From: Synechococcus sp. PROS-9-1 | GTDB taxonomy: Bacteria > Cyanobacteriota > Cyanobacteriia > PCC-6307 > Cyanobiaceae | Length of the DNA stretch: 64,000 bases | Reading direction: 5' to 3' | Assembly: GCF_014279775.1 (NCBI RefSeq) | Contig: NZ_CP047961.1 | Span: 1,612,001-1,676,000 of the forward strand | Shown here: one piece after another, positions 46,528 to 55,441 of the stretch | Numbering within the stretch: the first letter of the stretch is position 1 | Layout of the letters: each line of letters begins with the position of its first letter | Position numbers and translations under genes: made by a program | The notes under the pieces: generated by a model | Told to the model about the DNA's origin: nothing | The model's input: only the letters and a program-made list of their open reading frames with translations | Databases searched by the model: none

Positions 46528-46720
46528 CGGGCTCAGAACGGACCGTGCAGTGCTGAAGTTGAAGTCCAAGTGCTGGCAGTGGCATGCCTAGCTCTTGATT
46601 TTGGCTGTTGATGAGCTCGCCTTGACCCAAACAGTCAAGACAGGTGCGAAAGCGCTTGTCATTGATCCTCTGAATTCCACTACCACCGCAGCTGCTGCAG
46701 GTCATCGTTCTTGTTGCCAT
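46493..46720 (-). CDS. small DnaJ-type zinc-finger protein
   Basis: A 75-residue protein with two Cys-x2-Cys-x-Gly-x-Gly motifs, CSSCGGSG and CLDCLGQG, as in the zinc-binding region of DnaJ and in plastid BSD2-like proteins. Such proteins help fold other proteins; BSD2 acts on Rubisco. Only one zinc site can be formed here. ATG 46720 is used; the frame continues to 46792 inside gluQ. Confidence 0.75.
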   Translation of the reverse strand: MATRTMTCSSCGGSGIQRINDKRFRTCLDCLGQGELINSQNQELGMPLPALGLQLQHCTVRSEPVNAVFSSSVAK

Positions 46721-46730
46721 TTCAAGACTT

Positions 46731-47675
46731 TCAGTTTGAGGCCTTTTTCCTGCTTTGATCCCGAACTTTTCCTGAAGAATCAGCCCCAACAATCAATGAG
46801 GTGAGCTTGTCCTGACGATTTCTCAGCTCCTCCAGTAATTCTTCAGCCGAAATCGCATTCGTGGGAGACACCAGACCAAGAGATGCTGCCAATTGGCCAA
46901 TCACTTGTGCAGCCGCTTCTCCACGATCACGCAGCGAGCTCAAGCCTGCCGCATGATCGCGTTTTGACAGTTTTTGACCGGATGAGTCACAGAGCAACGG
47001 CACATGCCCGTAGCGCGGTGAGGCCATCCCCAAGGACGTGATGACAGCGCTCTGGGCAGCGCAGACCGACACCAGATCTTGCCCTCGCACGACCTCGTTG
47101 ATGCCCAAAGCCAACTCGTCTATAGACGTCGCCAAGTGATACGCAATGACTCCATCAGTGCGACGGAGAATGACATCTCCTACTTTTTTGGCAAAAGGCT
47201 CAGCAACGCGCAGTCTCCAGGCCGGTAATCGCGCATCCCTCAAGCCCCAGTCTTGATCAAGCCGCCTGCACGTCCCCGGATAAATCGTTTCACCGTCAAG
47301 CTGACGGCGACTGCAGCGGCAGGGATAGAGATAACCCTGCTTCCTCAAGGTTGAAAGGAATGAGCCGTACAGTCCGCGTCGTCTGCTCTGCAGCAGGAGA
47401 GGTCCATCCCAATTAAGGCCTAGCCAGCGAAGGTCTTGTCGCACCGACTCAATGGCGCCAGAACGAATCCTTGGGGTATCGAGGTCATCAACCCGCAACA
47501 GCCATTGGCCGTTGTTGAGTCGGGCCCGTAGCCAAGACAGAAGGGCCGTCCTCACATTGCCCAGATGAAGCGGACCAGATGGAGTCGGCGCAAAGCGGCC
47601 CCTATAGCCCTGTTGGCTTAGTCGCTGGCCGTTCTGCAGGACTTGACTCAGGTGATCGGGAAGCTCGATAGCCAT
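46731..47675 (-). CDS. gluQ: glutamyl-Q tRNA(Asp) synthetase
   Basis: GluQ-RS (314 aa) attaches Glu to the queuosine base of tRNA-Asp. It is the catalytic half of a glutamyl-tRNA synthetase without the anticodon-binding domain. The HIGH-like motif is PSGPLHLGNVRTALLSWL (about 32-49); zinc ligands are in YPCRCSRRQL and YPGTCRR; the KMSKS-like motif is GQKLSKRDHAAGL. The last roughly 20 residues (VGADSSGKVRDQSRKKAS) are variable. Confidence 0.93.
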   Translation of the reverse strand: MAIELPDHLSQVLQNGQRLSQQGYRGRFAPTPSGPLHLGNVRTALLSWLRARLNNGQWLLRVDDLDTPRIRSGAIESVRQDLRWLGLNWDGPLLLQSRRRGLYGSFLSTLRKQGYLYPCRCSRRQLDGETIYPGTCRRLDQDWGLRDARLPAWRLRVAEPFAKKVGDVILRRTDGVIAYHLATSIDELALGINEVVRGQDLVSVCAAQSAVITSLGMASPRYGHVPLLCDSSGQKLSKRDHAAGLSSLRDRGEAAAQVIGQLAASLGLVSPTNAISAEELLEELRNRQDKLTSLIVGADSSGKVRDQSRKKASN

Positions 47676-47701
47676 CGACAGTGCTAATCGTTCAGATCAA
47701 C

Positions 47702-47726
47702 AAAAAAAGGTGGTCCGAAGACCACC
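47702..47726 (-). terminator. Rho-independent terminator of the HU gene
   Basis: On the minus strand GGTGGTC-TTCG-GACCACC is followed by TTTTTTTG. It lies 26 bp after the HU stop and before gluQ. Confidence 0.92.
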
Positions 47727-47751
47727 CCATCATCATCGAAGGCTTTGTGAT

Positions 47752-48027
47752 CTAGCCCTGGACACGGTCCTTAAACATTTTGCCAGCGGTAAACGCGGGA
47801 ACACGCTTTGCAGGAATTTTGATCTTTTCACCGGTTTTAGGGTTCAAGCCCTGACGAGCAGAACGCTCGCGTGGTTCAAAGGAACCGAAACCAAGGATTG
47901 AAACTTTTTTTCCTTCGACAACGGAATCAATGATGGTGTCGATAGCGGCGTCAACGACGAGCGAGACGTCCGTTTTGGTGAGTTCGGTGCGAGCAGCAAC
48001 GAGGTTGACGAGGTCAGCTTTGTTCAT
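47752..48027 (-). CDS. hup: DNA-binding protein HU
   Basis: HU (91 aa) is a histone-like dimer that bends DNA. It begins MNKADLVNLVAARTELTKTD and contains KKVSILGFGSFEPRERSARQ, GLNPKTGEKIKIPAKRVPAF and TAGKMFKDRVQG, the full HU pattern with the arm motif R-x-x-R-x-G-x-NP. The frame is open upstream, but ATG 48027 is the family start. A perfect terminator follows. Confidence 0.96.
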   Translation of the reverse strand: MNKADLVNLVAARTELTKTDVSLVVDAAIDTIIDSVVEGKKVSILGFGSFEPRERSARQGLNPKTGEKIKIPAKRVPAFTAGKMFKDRVQG

Positions 48028-48169
48028 GGAAGAAGTGGTGTGGAGCGAGAGCGGGCTGGTTGACGTTGCGGAGGTCAACATCCGCACGGCTTCCTTGAGC
48101 GTGCCAATCGTATGGAGGTCAGCGCCTAGAGGCAACCGAAAAACGCTGTGCTGCAATGCATTCACCGAA

Positions 48170-48841
48170 TCAGTCTTGAGGAAGCAGGTCTGATTGCGCA
48201 GGACTCCAGCTATCAAAAGGAGCCAGACGCCCACCTCGCAGCGCCCCAAGCCCTGCTCCAGAAGCCAGTGCTGGACTGGATTCTGGAGGAATCCAGTCAC
48301 GAACACGCTGAAGACTGAGCTGCTGCCTCGGCCAATGAAATGTGCGTCGATGACGAAGAGGAGCCAGCTGACCTTCTTGAACCGGAATTAACAATCGTCC
48401 GCAAAACAGCACATCTAAAGGGGCTGGAGCATGCACAACACAGCTTCCAGGTGTGGGTCCTGGCGTCCAAAGCAGCTTCAAACCGGAGGCTGTGATGTGG
48501 GAATCAACAAAAGTTTCAAGGGGTTGAACTCCAGGCAATAGGTAGGCCTCTTGCTCCTGAACCAACACAGGCCATCGCAATCTTTCTTGCAAACGACGAA
48601 TGCGTCCATGCCCCTCTCGACTCGTCAGAAGAATCCGAGCTGGACGATCAGAAGCCAGATCATGCAGGGCTTGAAGCGTGGCCTCGGTCAGCGGGGGGCA
48701 ATCAATCAGTACGGGTTCTGGCTCCACATCGAGCCACCAAGACGACCCACCCCGACAGTCTCGATTGGGTGGAAACAACCAAAGGTTGCCCAAGATTTGC
48801 AGAGGGGGGCGGCCTGACTCCAAAGCCGAGGTCATCGTCAT
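48170..48841 (-). CDS. MBL-fold-like protein lacking the metal motif
   Basis: A 223-residue protein with the beta-lactamase fold layout: QILGNLWLFPPNRDCRGGSS, PVLIDCPPLTEATLQALHDL, and LKLLWTPGPTPGSCVVHAPA, where PG-x-TPGS-x-h matches the third metal region. The HxHxDH motif that binds zinc is replaced by TSREGHGRIR, and the later Asp region reads VLFCGRLLI. It is probably not a normal hydrolase. It is convergent with nothing and divergent from glgX. Confidence 0.75.
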   Translation of the reverse strand: MTMTSALESGRPPLQILGNLWLFPPNRDCRGGSSWWLDVEPEPVLIDCPPLTEATLQALHDLASDRPARILLTSREGHGRIRRLQERLRWPVLVQEQEAYLLPGVQPLETFVDSHITASGLKLLWTPGPTPGSCVVHAPAPLDVLFCGRLLIPVQEGQLAPLRHRRTFHWPRQQLSLQRVRDWIPPESSPALASGAGLGALRGGRLAPFDSWSPAQSDLLPQD

Positions 48842-48907
48842 TTCGGTGGAGTTCCATCACACCCTCTACTTTGAGGGAAGTACGTCCTGCGATCTGCGGG
48901 CGGATCT

Positions 48908-50983
48908 TTGAGCACGATCCATCGCGGCAGTCCATGGCCACTAGGCAGCACGATCACATCCAGAGGTGTGAATTTTTCCGTTGCGGCGCCAACGGCCAAT
49001 CGGCTCGAATTGCTGATCTTTTCTCATGCAGAAGCCAAAGCACCCGAGCAGGTGATTGAGCTGTGTGAGCAGCATCGCTCAGCAAATTATTGGCATGTTG
49101 AGGTCGAAGGTCTTGGTGCTGGTTGTTGCTACTGCTATCGGGTGTTTGGCCCCATTGAGCCAGGTGGCCATAGCTTTCAGCCCGCCAAAGTGCTTGTTGA
49201 CCCCTGCGCCCGCGCCATTGATGGCTGGGACATTTATCAACGCGCAGCGGCGACCGGTGCATCACCCAACTCCGATAGATGTTTGAAATCGGTGGTTTGC
49301 GAGCGAGATCCGTTCGATTTCCAAGCCCACCCGCGGCCTCGCCATAGCTGGCAAGAGACCGTGATCTACGAACTCCACATCGGCGGGTTCACCAAACGCC
49401 CCGACAGCGGTGTGAGCCCAGATCGACGCGGAACTTACTTAGGAGTGATCGAAAAGATTCCCTACCTGAAGGAGCTCGGGGTCACCACGATCGAACTGCT
49501 GCCGATCCAAGCCTTCGATCCCAACGATGCCCCCGCTGGTAGGGACAACGTTTGGGGCTACAGCCCTCTCAGTTGGTTTGCACCGCATCACGAATACGCA
49601 GTGGGCTCGGATCCCCATTCAGCTCGAGACCAGGTCCGTGACCTCGTGGCGGCCTGCCATGACGCCGGCATTGAGGTCCTTTTGGATGTGGTTTATAACC
49701 ACACCACTGAAGGGAATAGCAACGGTCCCACCTTGAGCTGGAGAGGGTTTGCCGATCGTAATTACTACCACCAGAGCGATGCGGGCGAATACATGGATGT
49801 GAGCGGTTGTGGCAACAGCATTGCTGCAAACGACCCACTCTCCAGACAACTCATCCTTGAATCACTCCGCTGCTGGGCCACTGAACTTGGCATCGACGGG
49901 TTCCGTTTCGATTTAGGGATTGCTCTCAGCCGCGGGGAGAAGCTGAAACCCCTGGAACACCCTCCCCTGTTTGAGGCGATGGAAGCTGATCCGCAGCTGA
50001 GTGAACTCAAACTGGTTAGCGAGCCCTGGGATTGTGGTGGGCTCTACCGGCTGAGTGATTTTCCGGCCAAACGGATTGGCACCTGGAACGGACACTTCCG
50101 TGATGCATTGCGCAGTTTCTGGAAAGGAGATGAGGGCAGCACCTGGCCTCTCGGACAACGCTTCCGTGGCAGCCCCGATTTGTACAACGGGAAAGCGGCA
50201 AGCCTTGGTAGCTCAGTGAACCTAATTACGGCCCATGACGGCTTCAGCCTCTTGGACCTGGTGAGCTTCAACAACAAACACAACTTGGCCAATGGTGAAA
50301 ACAACAGAGATGGTGAGAACCAAAACAACAGCTGGAATCACGGCGTAGAAGGACCGAGCAGCGATCGCGCCATCGATGCACTGCGGCGCCGCCAACAACG
50401 CAATCTGCTCAGCACCTTGCTGCTCAGTCGTGGTGTTCCGATGCTGCTGATGGGCGATGAAGTGGGGCGGAGTCAGGGAGGGAATAACAACACCTGGTGC
50501 CAGGACAGCCCGCTCAGCTGGATGATTTGGGGAGATGATCACTGCGATCACGAGTTACAGACCTTCGTGCAGCGCCTGCTCGATGTGCGCCAACAACTTG
50601 CGGTTTTATTCAACCCAACCCGGCCTCACAACGAAAAGAAACCGCTGCGATCAAGCGACTCAGACGAGTTGTGGCGGCAGTGGCATGGCTTAGAGCTGAA
50701 TAAACCTGACTGGGCTAATTGGTCCCACTGCTTGGCGATGAGCCTGCAACAAGGAAATCAAGGTGCCGTGTTGTGGATGGGCTTCAACGCCTATTTCAAA
50801 TCTATGCACTTCGACCTACCGGAAGCGGCCTCGCCATGGTGTCGCTTGATTGACACAGCATTACCTGCTGGAGAAGATCTACCCACACGCATCGATCAAT
50901 GGTCCTCATTCGGGGTTCAATTAGAGGCGCGCAGCCTCGTGGTGATGGTGGCTCAGGAGTACGCAGACCGACTGAGTTTTTAA
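48908..50983 (+). CDS. glgX: glycogen debranching enzyme / isoamylase
   Basis: A 691-residue GH13 enzyme that hydrolyses alpha-1,6 branches of glycogen. The N-terminal beta domain begins GSPWPLGSTITSRGVNFSVA. The catalytic barrel has the four GH13 regions: VLLDVVYNHTTEG, GIDGFRFDLGIAL (nucleophile Asp), LKLVSEPWDCGG (acid Glu), and LITAHDGFSLLDLVS (Asp). A C-terminal beta domain follows. The start is TTG 48908, since no ATG precedes the conserved region. Confidence 0.93.
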   Translation: MSTIHRGSPWPLGSTITSRGVNFSVAAPTANRLELLIFSHAEAKAPEQVIELCEQHRSANYWHVEVEGLGAGCCYCYRVFGPIEPGGHSFQPAKVLVDPCARAIDGWDIYQRAAATGASPNSDRCLKSVVCERDPFDFQAHPRPRHSWQETVIYELHIGGFTKRPDSGVSPDRRGTYLGVIEKIPYLKELGVTTIELLPIQAFDPNDAPAGRDNVWGYSPLSWFAPHHEYAVGSDPHSARDQVRDLVAACHDAGIEVLLDVVYNHTTEGNSNGPTLSWRGFADRNYYHQSDAGEYMDVSGCGNSIAANDPLSRQLILESLRCWATELGIDGFRFDLGIALSRGEKLKPLEHPPLFEAMEADPQLSELKLVSEPWDCGGLYRLSDFPAKRIGTWNGHFRDALRSFWKGDEGSTWPLGQRFRGSPDLYNGKAASLGSSVNLITAHDGFSLLDLVSFNNKHNLANGENNRDGENQNNSWNHGVEGPSSDRAIDALRRRQQRNLLSTLLLSRGVPMLLMGDEVGRSQGGNNNTWCQDSPLSWMIWGDDHCDHELQTFVQRLLDVRQQLAVLFNPTRPHNEKKPLRSSDSDELWRQWHGLELNKPDWANWSHCLAMSLQQGNQGAVLWMGFNAYFKSMHFDLPEAASPWCRLIDTALPAGEDLPTRIDQWSSFGVQLEARSLVVMVAQEYADRLSF

Positions 50984-50987
50984 ATCA

Positions 50988-51058
<71 letters not shown>

Positions 51059-51118
51059 ACTAGTACGCCTGAACTGCCTATCCGAATTGATAGTTATTAA
51101 GTCGCGTGCCCAATCATT

Positions 51119-52507
51119 ATGACGGTCCGCGTGCCCCCATGTTCCGGATTGACCTCTTCAACAGCTCGCCCCGAGGGCTCCCGTCGCCGTCTCATGCTCG
51201 CTTACGGGCTGGGGGATGCTGGTACCGGTCTAGCTGCTACGACGCTGGGGTTTTACCTATTTCCGTTTTTCACCTCTGCAGCAGGGTTGCCAGCTTTCAT
51301 TGCCGGCTCCCTCCTCACCGTGATCAAGCTTTGGGATGCCATCAACGATCCCTTGATCGGCTGGATGAGCGATCACACCAGTAGTCGATGGGGTCCAAGA
51401 CTTCCCTGGATGTTTGCAGCCGCACTGCCGTTAGGGATCAGCCTGGCAGCGATGTGGTGGGTTCCAGAGGGGAGCACCCTGCAGCGCACGGCGTATTACG
51501 TGCTGATGGCCATCCTGCTGATGACGGCCTATACAAGCGTGAATCTGCCCTATGCAGCGCTCTCCACAGAACTCACACCGGAGACGGCGATTCGCACGCG
51601 GCTGAATGCAGCTCGATTTACCGGATCGATTTTGGCGGGAACCATCGGGTTGCTCGTCGCGGTTTTCGTCTTGCGAGAGGGCAGTGGTGGGTACTTGTTG
51701 ATGGGACAAATCACGGGGACCATCGCAGCGGTCGCAACACTGCTCTGCTGCTGGGGCCTTGCTCCTTATGCCAAAAAGGCTCAACGCCCGAGTGGCAACA
51801 AAGAACCCTTGCTGCAACAACTGAGGCGCATTCGCTCGAATTCACGATTTCTGATGGTGCTAGGGCTGTATTTGCTGTTGTGGTTTGGCCTACAACTGAT
51901 GCAAGTGGTTGCCCTGATTTGGCTCGTTCAAGTCATCCACGTTCCAGCTGGAATTGCCACATTGCTGCTGCTTGCTTTCAATGTCGCTGCATTAGTAGGT
52001 CTCCAGCTTTGGAGCGTGTTGTCCAACCGTCACGGTCGAATCAAGGCACTTGGCTGGGGATCGAGCATTTGGATTGCCGCCTGCCTCCTCTCAATGACCC
52101 TTGCACCAATAACGGAGAGCAACGCGGTTGCCCTGATCCCGGTGATCGGCCTGATCATGCTGGTGGGATTGGGAGCCTCAACGGCTTACCTCATCCCCTG
52201 GTCGCTGCTCCCTGATGCCATCGACGCAGATCCCACCCGCCCAGCGGGCCTCTACACCGCTTGGATGGTGTTCGGACAAAAACTCATCATTGGCCTGAGC
52301 ATGAGCGTTTTCGGAACATTGCTCTCGCTCACTGGATACATCTCCACGAAGACATCCGATGGCGCCTTGAGTTCTGTCCAACAGCCTGAAACAGCACTGA
52401 TTGCCATTCGTCTCTGCATGGGTTTAATTCCAGCTGTGTTGGTGGTGCTCGGGCTTCTGTTGATGCGACGCTGGCCTGATCGCGGCGCTCATCTGCACAG
52501 CGCTTAA
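51119..52507 (+). CDS. GPH/MelB-type sugar symporter (MFS)
   Basis: A 462-residue, 12-span transporter of the glycoside-pentoside-hexuronide family. KLWDAINDPLIGWMSDHTSS and RWGPRLPWMFAAALP match the D-x-x-x-D-P and R-x-G-x-R-R/LP-W segments after helix 2, and LSTELTPETAIRTRLNAARF the following loop. MelB-like proteins take up sugars with Na+ or H+. The gene follows glgX and a tRNA, so sugar handling is a reasonable guess; substrate unknown. Confidence 0.85.
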   Translation: MTVRVPPCSGLTSSTARPEGSRRRLMLAYGLGDAGTGLAATTLGFYLFPFFTSAAGLPAFIAGSLLTVIKLWDAINDPLIGWMSDHTSSRWGPRLPWMFAAALPLGISLAAMWWVPEGSTLQRTAYYVLMAILLMTAYTSVNLPYAALSTELTPETAIRTRLNAARFTGSILAGTIGLLVAVFVLREGSGGYLLMGQITGTIAAVATLLCCWGLAPYAKKAQRPSGNKEPLLQQLRRIRSNSRFLMVLGLYLLLWFGLQLMQVVALIWLVQVIHVPAGIATLLLLAFNVAALVGLQLWSVLSNRHGRIKALGWGSSIWIAACLLSMTLAPITESNAVALIPVIGLIMLVGLGASTAYLIPWSLLPDAIDADPTRPAGLYTAWMVFGQKLIIGLSMSVFGTLLSLTGYISTKTSDGALSSVQQPETALIAIRLCMGLIPAVLVVLGLLLMRRWPDRGAHLHSA

Positions 52508-52531
52508 GTCTTTTCTCTGAATCTCCTCTTA

Positions 52532-53278
52532 ATGAAGTCCCCTCGCTGGCTGAACCGACTTGGCAGCAGCCTGCTGATCGGCGGACAAGCTGTCACAGCC
52601 ACAACCAAAGGCCGCATCAACACCATTGATTTGTTTGATCAGCTCCAGGAAGCAGGGCCTGGAAGCTTTTTGATCGTGATCATCACGGCCTTGGCAGCAG
52701 GCACCGTGTTCAACATTCAAATCACAGCGGAGCTCAACAGCATGGGCGCCGGATCCACCGTGGGGGGTGTTCTCGCCATTGGCCTAGCCAGGGAGATTGC
52801 TCCCCTACTCACCGCCACGCTGCTGACTGGAAAGGTTGCTACTGCCTATGCCGCCCAATTGGGAACGATGAAGGTCACCGAGCAGATCGATGCAATCACG
52901 ATGCTGCGCACTGATCCTGTGGAGTATTTGGTAGTGCCACGCCTTATCGCCATGGTGGTGATGGCGCCGGTGCAATGCCTGTTGTTTTTTGGGGTTGCGA
53001 TCTGGAGTGCTCAAATCAGCAGCACCAACATCTACAGCATTCCTCCAGCCGTGTTTTGGACAGCCGTCAGGACATGGCTACAGCCTGATGACCTGCCCTT
53101 CATGCTGATCAAAGCTCTGGTCTTTGGTCTTCAGATTGGCGTCATTGCCTGTGGATGGGGCATGACCACCAAAGGCGGTGCCAAAGAGGTTGGCACCAGT
53201 ACCACCGGAGCTGTAGTCATGATCCTTGTCACCGTGGCGCTGATGGATGTACTGCTCACCCAGGTTTTATTCGGCTGA
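52532..53278 (+). CDS. MlaE-family ABC lipid transport permease
   Basis: A 248-residue permease of the MlaE/Ycf63 type (lipid transport between membranes). It has spans around 48-68, 85-110, 140-165, 195-215 and 225-245, with the family motifs GAGSTVGGVLAIGLAREIAP and YAAQLGTMKVTEQIDAITML and DPVEYLVVPRLIAMVVMAPV. The partner ATPase and the substrate-binding MlaD-like protein are not in this window. A DUF3119 gene follows within 12 bp. Confidence 0.9.
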   Translation: MKSPRWLNRLGSSLLIGGQAVTATTKGRINTIDLFDQLQEAGPGSFLIVIITALAAGTVFNIQITAELNSMGAGSTVGGVLAIGLAREIAPLLTATLLTGKVATAYAAQLGTMKVTEQIDAITMLRTDPVEYLVVPRLIAMVVMAPVQCLLFFGVAIWSAQISSTNIYSIPPAVFWTAVRTWLQPDDLPFMLIKALVFGLQIGVIACGWGMTTKGGAKEVGTSTTGAVVMILVTVALMDVLLTQVLFG

Positions 53279-53290
53279 TTGCGCAATCCC

Positions 53291-53689
53291 ATGACATCCT
53301 CCCCACAAACCAACAACGTGATCATTCGCCCAAGCCCGAGGCTGCCGTTCGTGATTCTTTTACTGAGCGCAAGCCTTTGGCCCTTACCCCTCAGCCCCTG
53401 GCCCACCCTGGTGTTGGGGCTGTTCAGTGTTTTTCTTCTGGTGCAGACCTACATCCTGAAGCTTGAATTCAGCGAAGACGATTTGGTGGTGTGGCGCGGG
53501 CAGGAGGAGTTACGCCGCTTCCCATTTAGTGAGTGGATGTCTTGGCGCCTCTTCGCTCCTTGGCTACCCGGACTGTTTTACTTCCGTGAAACCAAAAGCA
53601 TTCACTTCCTTCCCATCCTGTTCAATCGAAAGGAACTTCAAGAGCAACTGGAACAGCGCGTGGGGCACCTACAACAAGCCAAGCCCTGA
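53291..53689 (+). CDS. DUF3119 family protein
   Basis: A 132-residue protein with two close hydrophobic spans (LPFVILLLSASLWPLPL and WPTLVLGLFSVFLLVQTYIL) and a soluble C-terminal half (FSEDDLVVWRGQEELRRFPF, FYFRETKSIHFLPILFNRKE). Cyanobacteria-specific; resembles a PH-like membrane-associated domain. Function unknown. ATG 53291 is used rather than TTG 53279. It lies between the MlaE gene and DUF3086, a combination that may point to a membrane lipid role. Confidence 0.8.
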   Translation: MTSSPQTNNVIIRPSPRLPFVILLLSASLWPLPLSPWPTLVLGLFSVFLLVQTYILKLEFSEDDLVVWRGQEELRRFPFSEWMSWRLFAPWLPGLFYFRETKSIHFLPILFNRKELQEQLEQRVGHLQQAKP

Positions 53690-53815
53690 GCAAGATTGGA
53701 TGACCTCTCTTTTTGCGATCTGGCGTAACGAAAACGAAATGCTTTTCACACGTTTGGACAGAAGATTCGACTTGCGTCGCGCAATCAGCTGAAATACCCC
53801 AAGGACGAGCGGACC

Positions 53816-54808
53816 ATGCCTGACGACACCGATCTGACGCCCCAGGAACATTCCGGCGAGACAGCCGAATCGTCGCCACCGGAACCCGAAGCACCACAGC
53901 GCGACGATTCCGCAGCGGAAACACCTGCAGACCCAAGTAAAGATGCCTTGATCAGCCTCGCCCTGACCGAGCTGCAGCAACGCCGTGATGCCTTGCAGCA
54001 AGACATCGACAGCCTCAACCAACGCAAACTGCAGCTTGAACAGGAGATTGCAGGAAGCTTCGTCGGCCAATCCGATGCCATTGCTCGGCGAGTGAAGGGC
54101 TTCCAGGAGTATCTGAGCGGTGCGCTTCAAGGCATGGCTCAGTCAGTCGAGCAGCTGGAGCTGGTGTCCCAGCCGGTGGTGGTGCAGCCTTCCCCTCTTG
54201 ATCAACAGCCGTCTAGCACCCAGGAAGGGGCCAGCACTGCAGATCCAACACCAGCGGTTGCCGACACCTTCCGGCTCGATGAGGCGCTGATTCGCGCCAG
54301 CCTCGAGCGTTTCGCCGAGCAGCCAGACTTTTATGCCGATCCTTGGAAGCTGCGCCGCAGCCTTGACCACAGCGATATCGCCCTACTGGAAGACTGGTTC
54401 TTCAATCAGGGCGGACGTGGAGCCCAGTCCAGTCGTGGTAATCGCCCGCGCAACGTTTTAGTCGGCAGTGCCCTGATCGCCATCCTTAGCGATCTTTATG
54501 GCGATCAATTCCAGACCCTTGTTTTGGCAGGGCAACCAGAGCGACTCGGCGAATGGCGGCGCGGATTGCAAGATGCCCTTGGCCTTGGCCGGGAAGACTT
54601 TGGTCCAAACAGCGGCATCGTGCTGTTTGAACGGGGTGATGCCTTAGTGGAGCGCGCCGACCGCCTGGAAGAACGCGGTGAAGTTCCTTTGATTGTGATC
54701 GATGCCGCCGAACGCGTCGTGGACATCCCCGTGCTTCAGTTTCCGCTGTGGATGGCCTTTGCGGCTGGCCCCGGTGAGATCTACGACGACGAGGACGAAC
54801 TGCTCTGA
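53816..54808 (+). CDS. DUF3086 family protein
   Basis: A 330-residue cyanobacterial protein with an acidic N-terminus, a coiled coil (about 45-80, LTELQQRRDALQQDIDSLNQ), the RRVKGFQEYLSGALQGMAQ segment and a C-terminal Rossmann-like domain (PRNVLVGSALIAILSDLYGD, FQTLVLAGQPERLGEWRRGL, then GIVLFERGDALVERADRLE). Function unknown. The stop overlaps the plsY ATG by one base (TGATG). Confidence 0.85.
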   Translation: MPDDTDLTPQEHSGETAESSPPEPEAPQRDDSAAETPADPSKDALISLALTELQQRRDALQQDIDSLNQRKLQLEQEIAGSFVGQSDAIARRVKGFQEYLSGALQGMAQSVEQLELVSQPVVVQPSPLDQQPSSTQEGASTADPTPAVADTFRLDEALIRASLERFAEQPDFYADPWKLRRSLDHSDIALLEDWFFNQGGRGAQSSRGNRPRNVLVGSALIAILSDLYGDQFQTLVLAGQPERLGEWRRGLQDALGLGREDFGPNSGIVLFERGDALVERADRLEERGEVPLIVIDAAERVVDIPVLQFPLWMAFAAGPGEIYDDEDELL

Positions 54809-55395
54809 TGGCTTTCTTTTCTCTTCTCCTCGGCTACCTACTTGGATCCATCCCCAGTGGCTGGCTTGCAGGTCGCTGGCTCAAAGACATTGACTTACGC
54901 GAACTCGGTTCGGGCTCCACGGGAGCCACCAATGTGCTCAGGCAAGTGGGCAAAGGTCCCGCGTTGGTTGTCTTTTTGATCGATGTGGGGAAGGGAGCCG
55001 CCGCTGTTTTAATCGCCCGCGCGCTTGGCCTCGGTGATTGGATTCAGGTGCTGGCAGGTCTGACCGCCCTAGCTGGTCATATTTGGCCTGTTTGGCTGGG
55101 CTTCAAGGGCGGCAAAGCCGTCGCGACTGGATTAGGGATGTTTCTCGGCTTGGCCTGGCCCGTGGGTCTGGCCAGTTTTGGCGTGTTCATGGCGGTGTTC
55201 AGCCTGAGTCGACTCGTGTCACTGGCGAGCGTATTAGCGGCGATCACCCTGCCGCTGCTGATGGCCGCCGGTTCTGGCAGCAAGGCCAATCTGGTGGTAG
55301 CCCTGGTGGCGATGCTGCTGGTGCTCTGGCGTCACCGCAGCAACATCCAAAGACTGCTCAATGGCACCGAGCCGAAGCTGGGCCAGAAGGACTGA
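54808..55395 (+). CDS. plsY: glycerol-3-phosphate acyltransferase PlsY
   Basis: PlsY (195 aa) transfers an acyl group from acyl-phosphate to glycerol-3-phosphate, the first step of membrane lipid synthesis. The five-span protein has the three conserved loops LGSIPSGWLAGRWL, ELGSGSTGATNVLRQVGKG, and FKGGKAVATGLGMF, all containing the family motifs. It is translationally coupled to the DUF3086 gene. Confidence 0.94.
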   Translation: MAFFSLLLGYLLGSIPSGWLAGRWLKDIDLRELGSGSTGATNVLRQVGKGPALVVFLIDVGKGAAAVLIARALGLGDWIQVLAGLTALAGHIWPVWLGFKGGKAVATGLGMFLGLAWPVGLASFGVFMAVFSLSRLVSLASVLAAITLPLLMAAGSGSKANLVVALVAMLLVLWRHRSNIQRLLNGTEPKLGQKD

Positions 55396-55441
55396 AGTGG
55401 AGCTGAGCGAATAAGAGGGGTGCACGGAACGGATACCCGGA

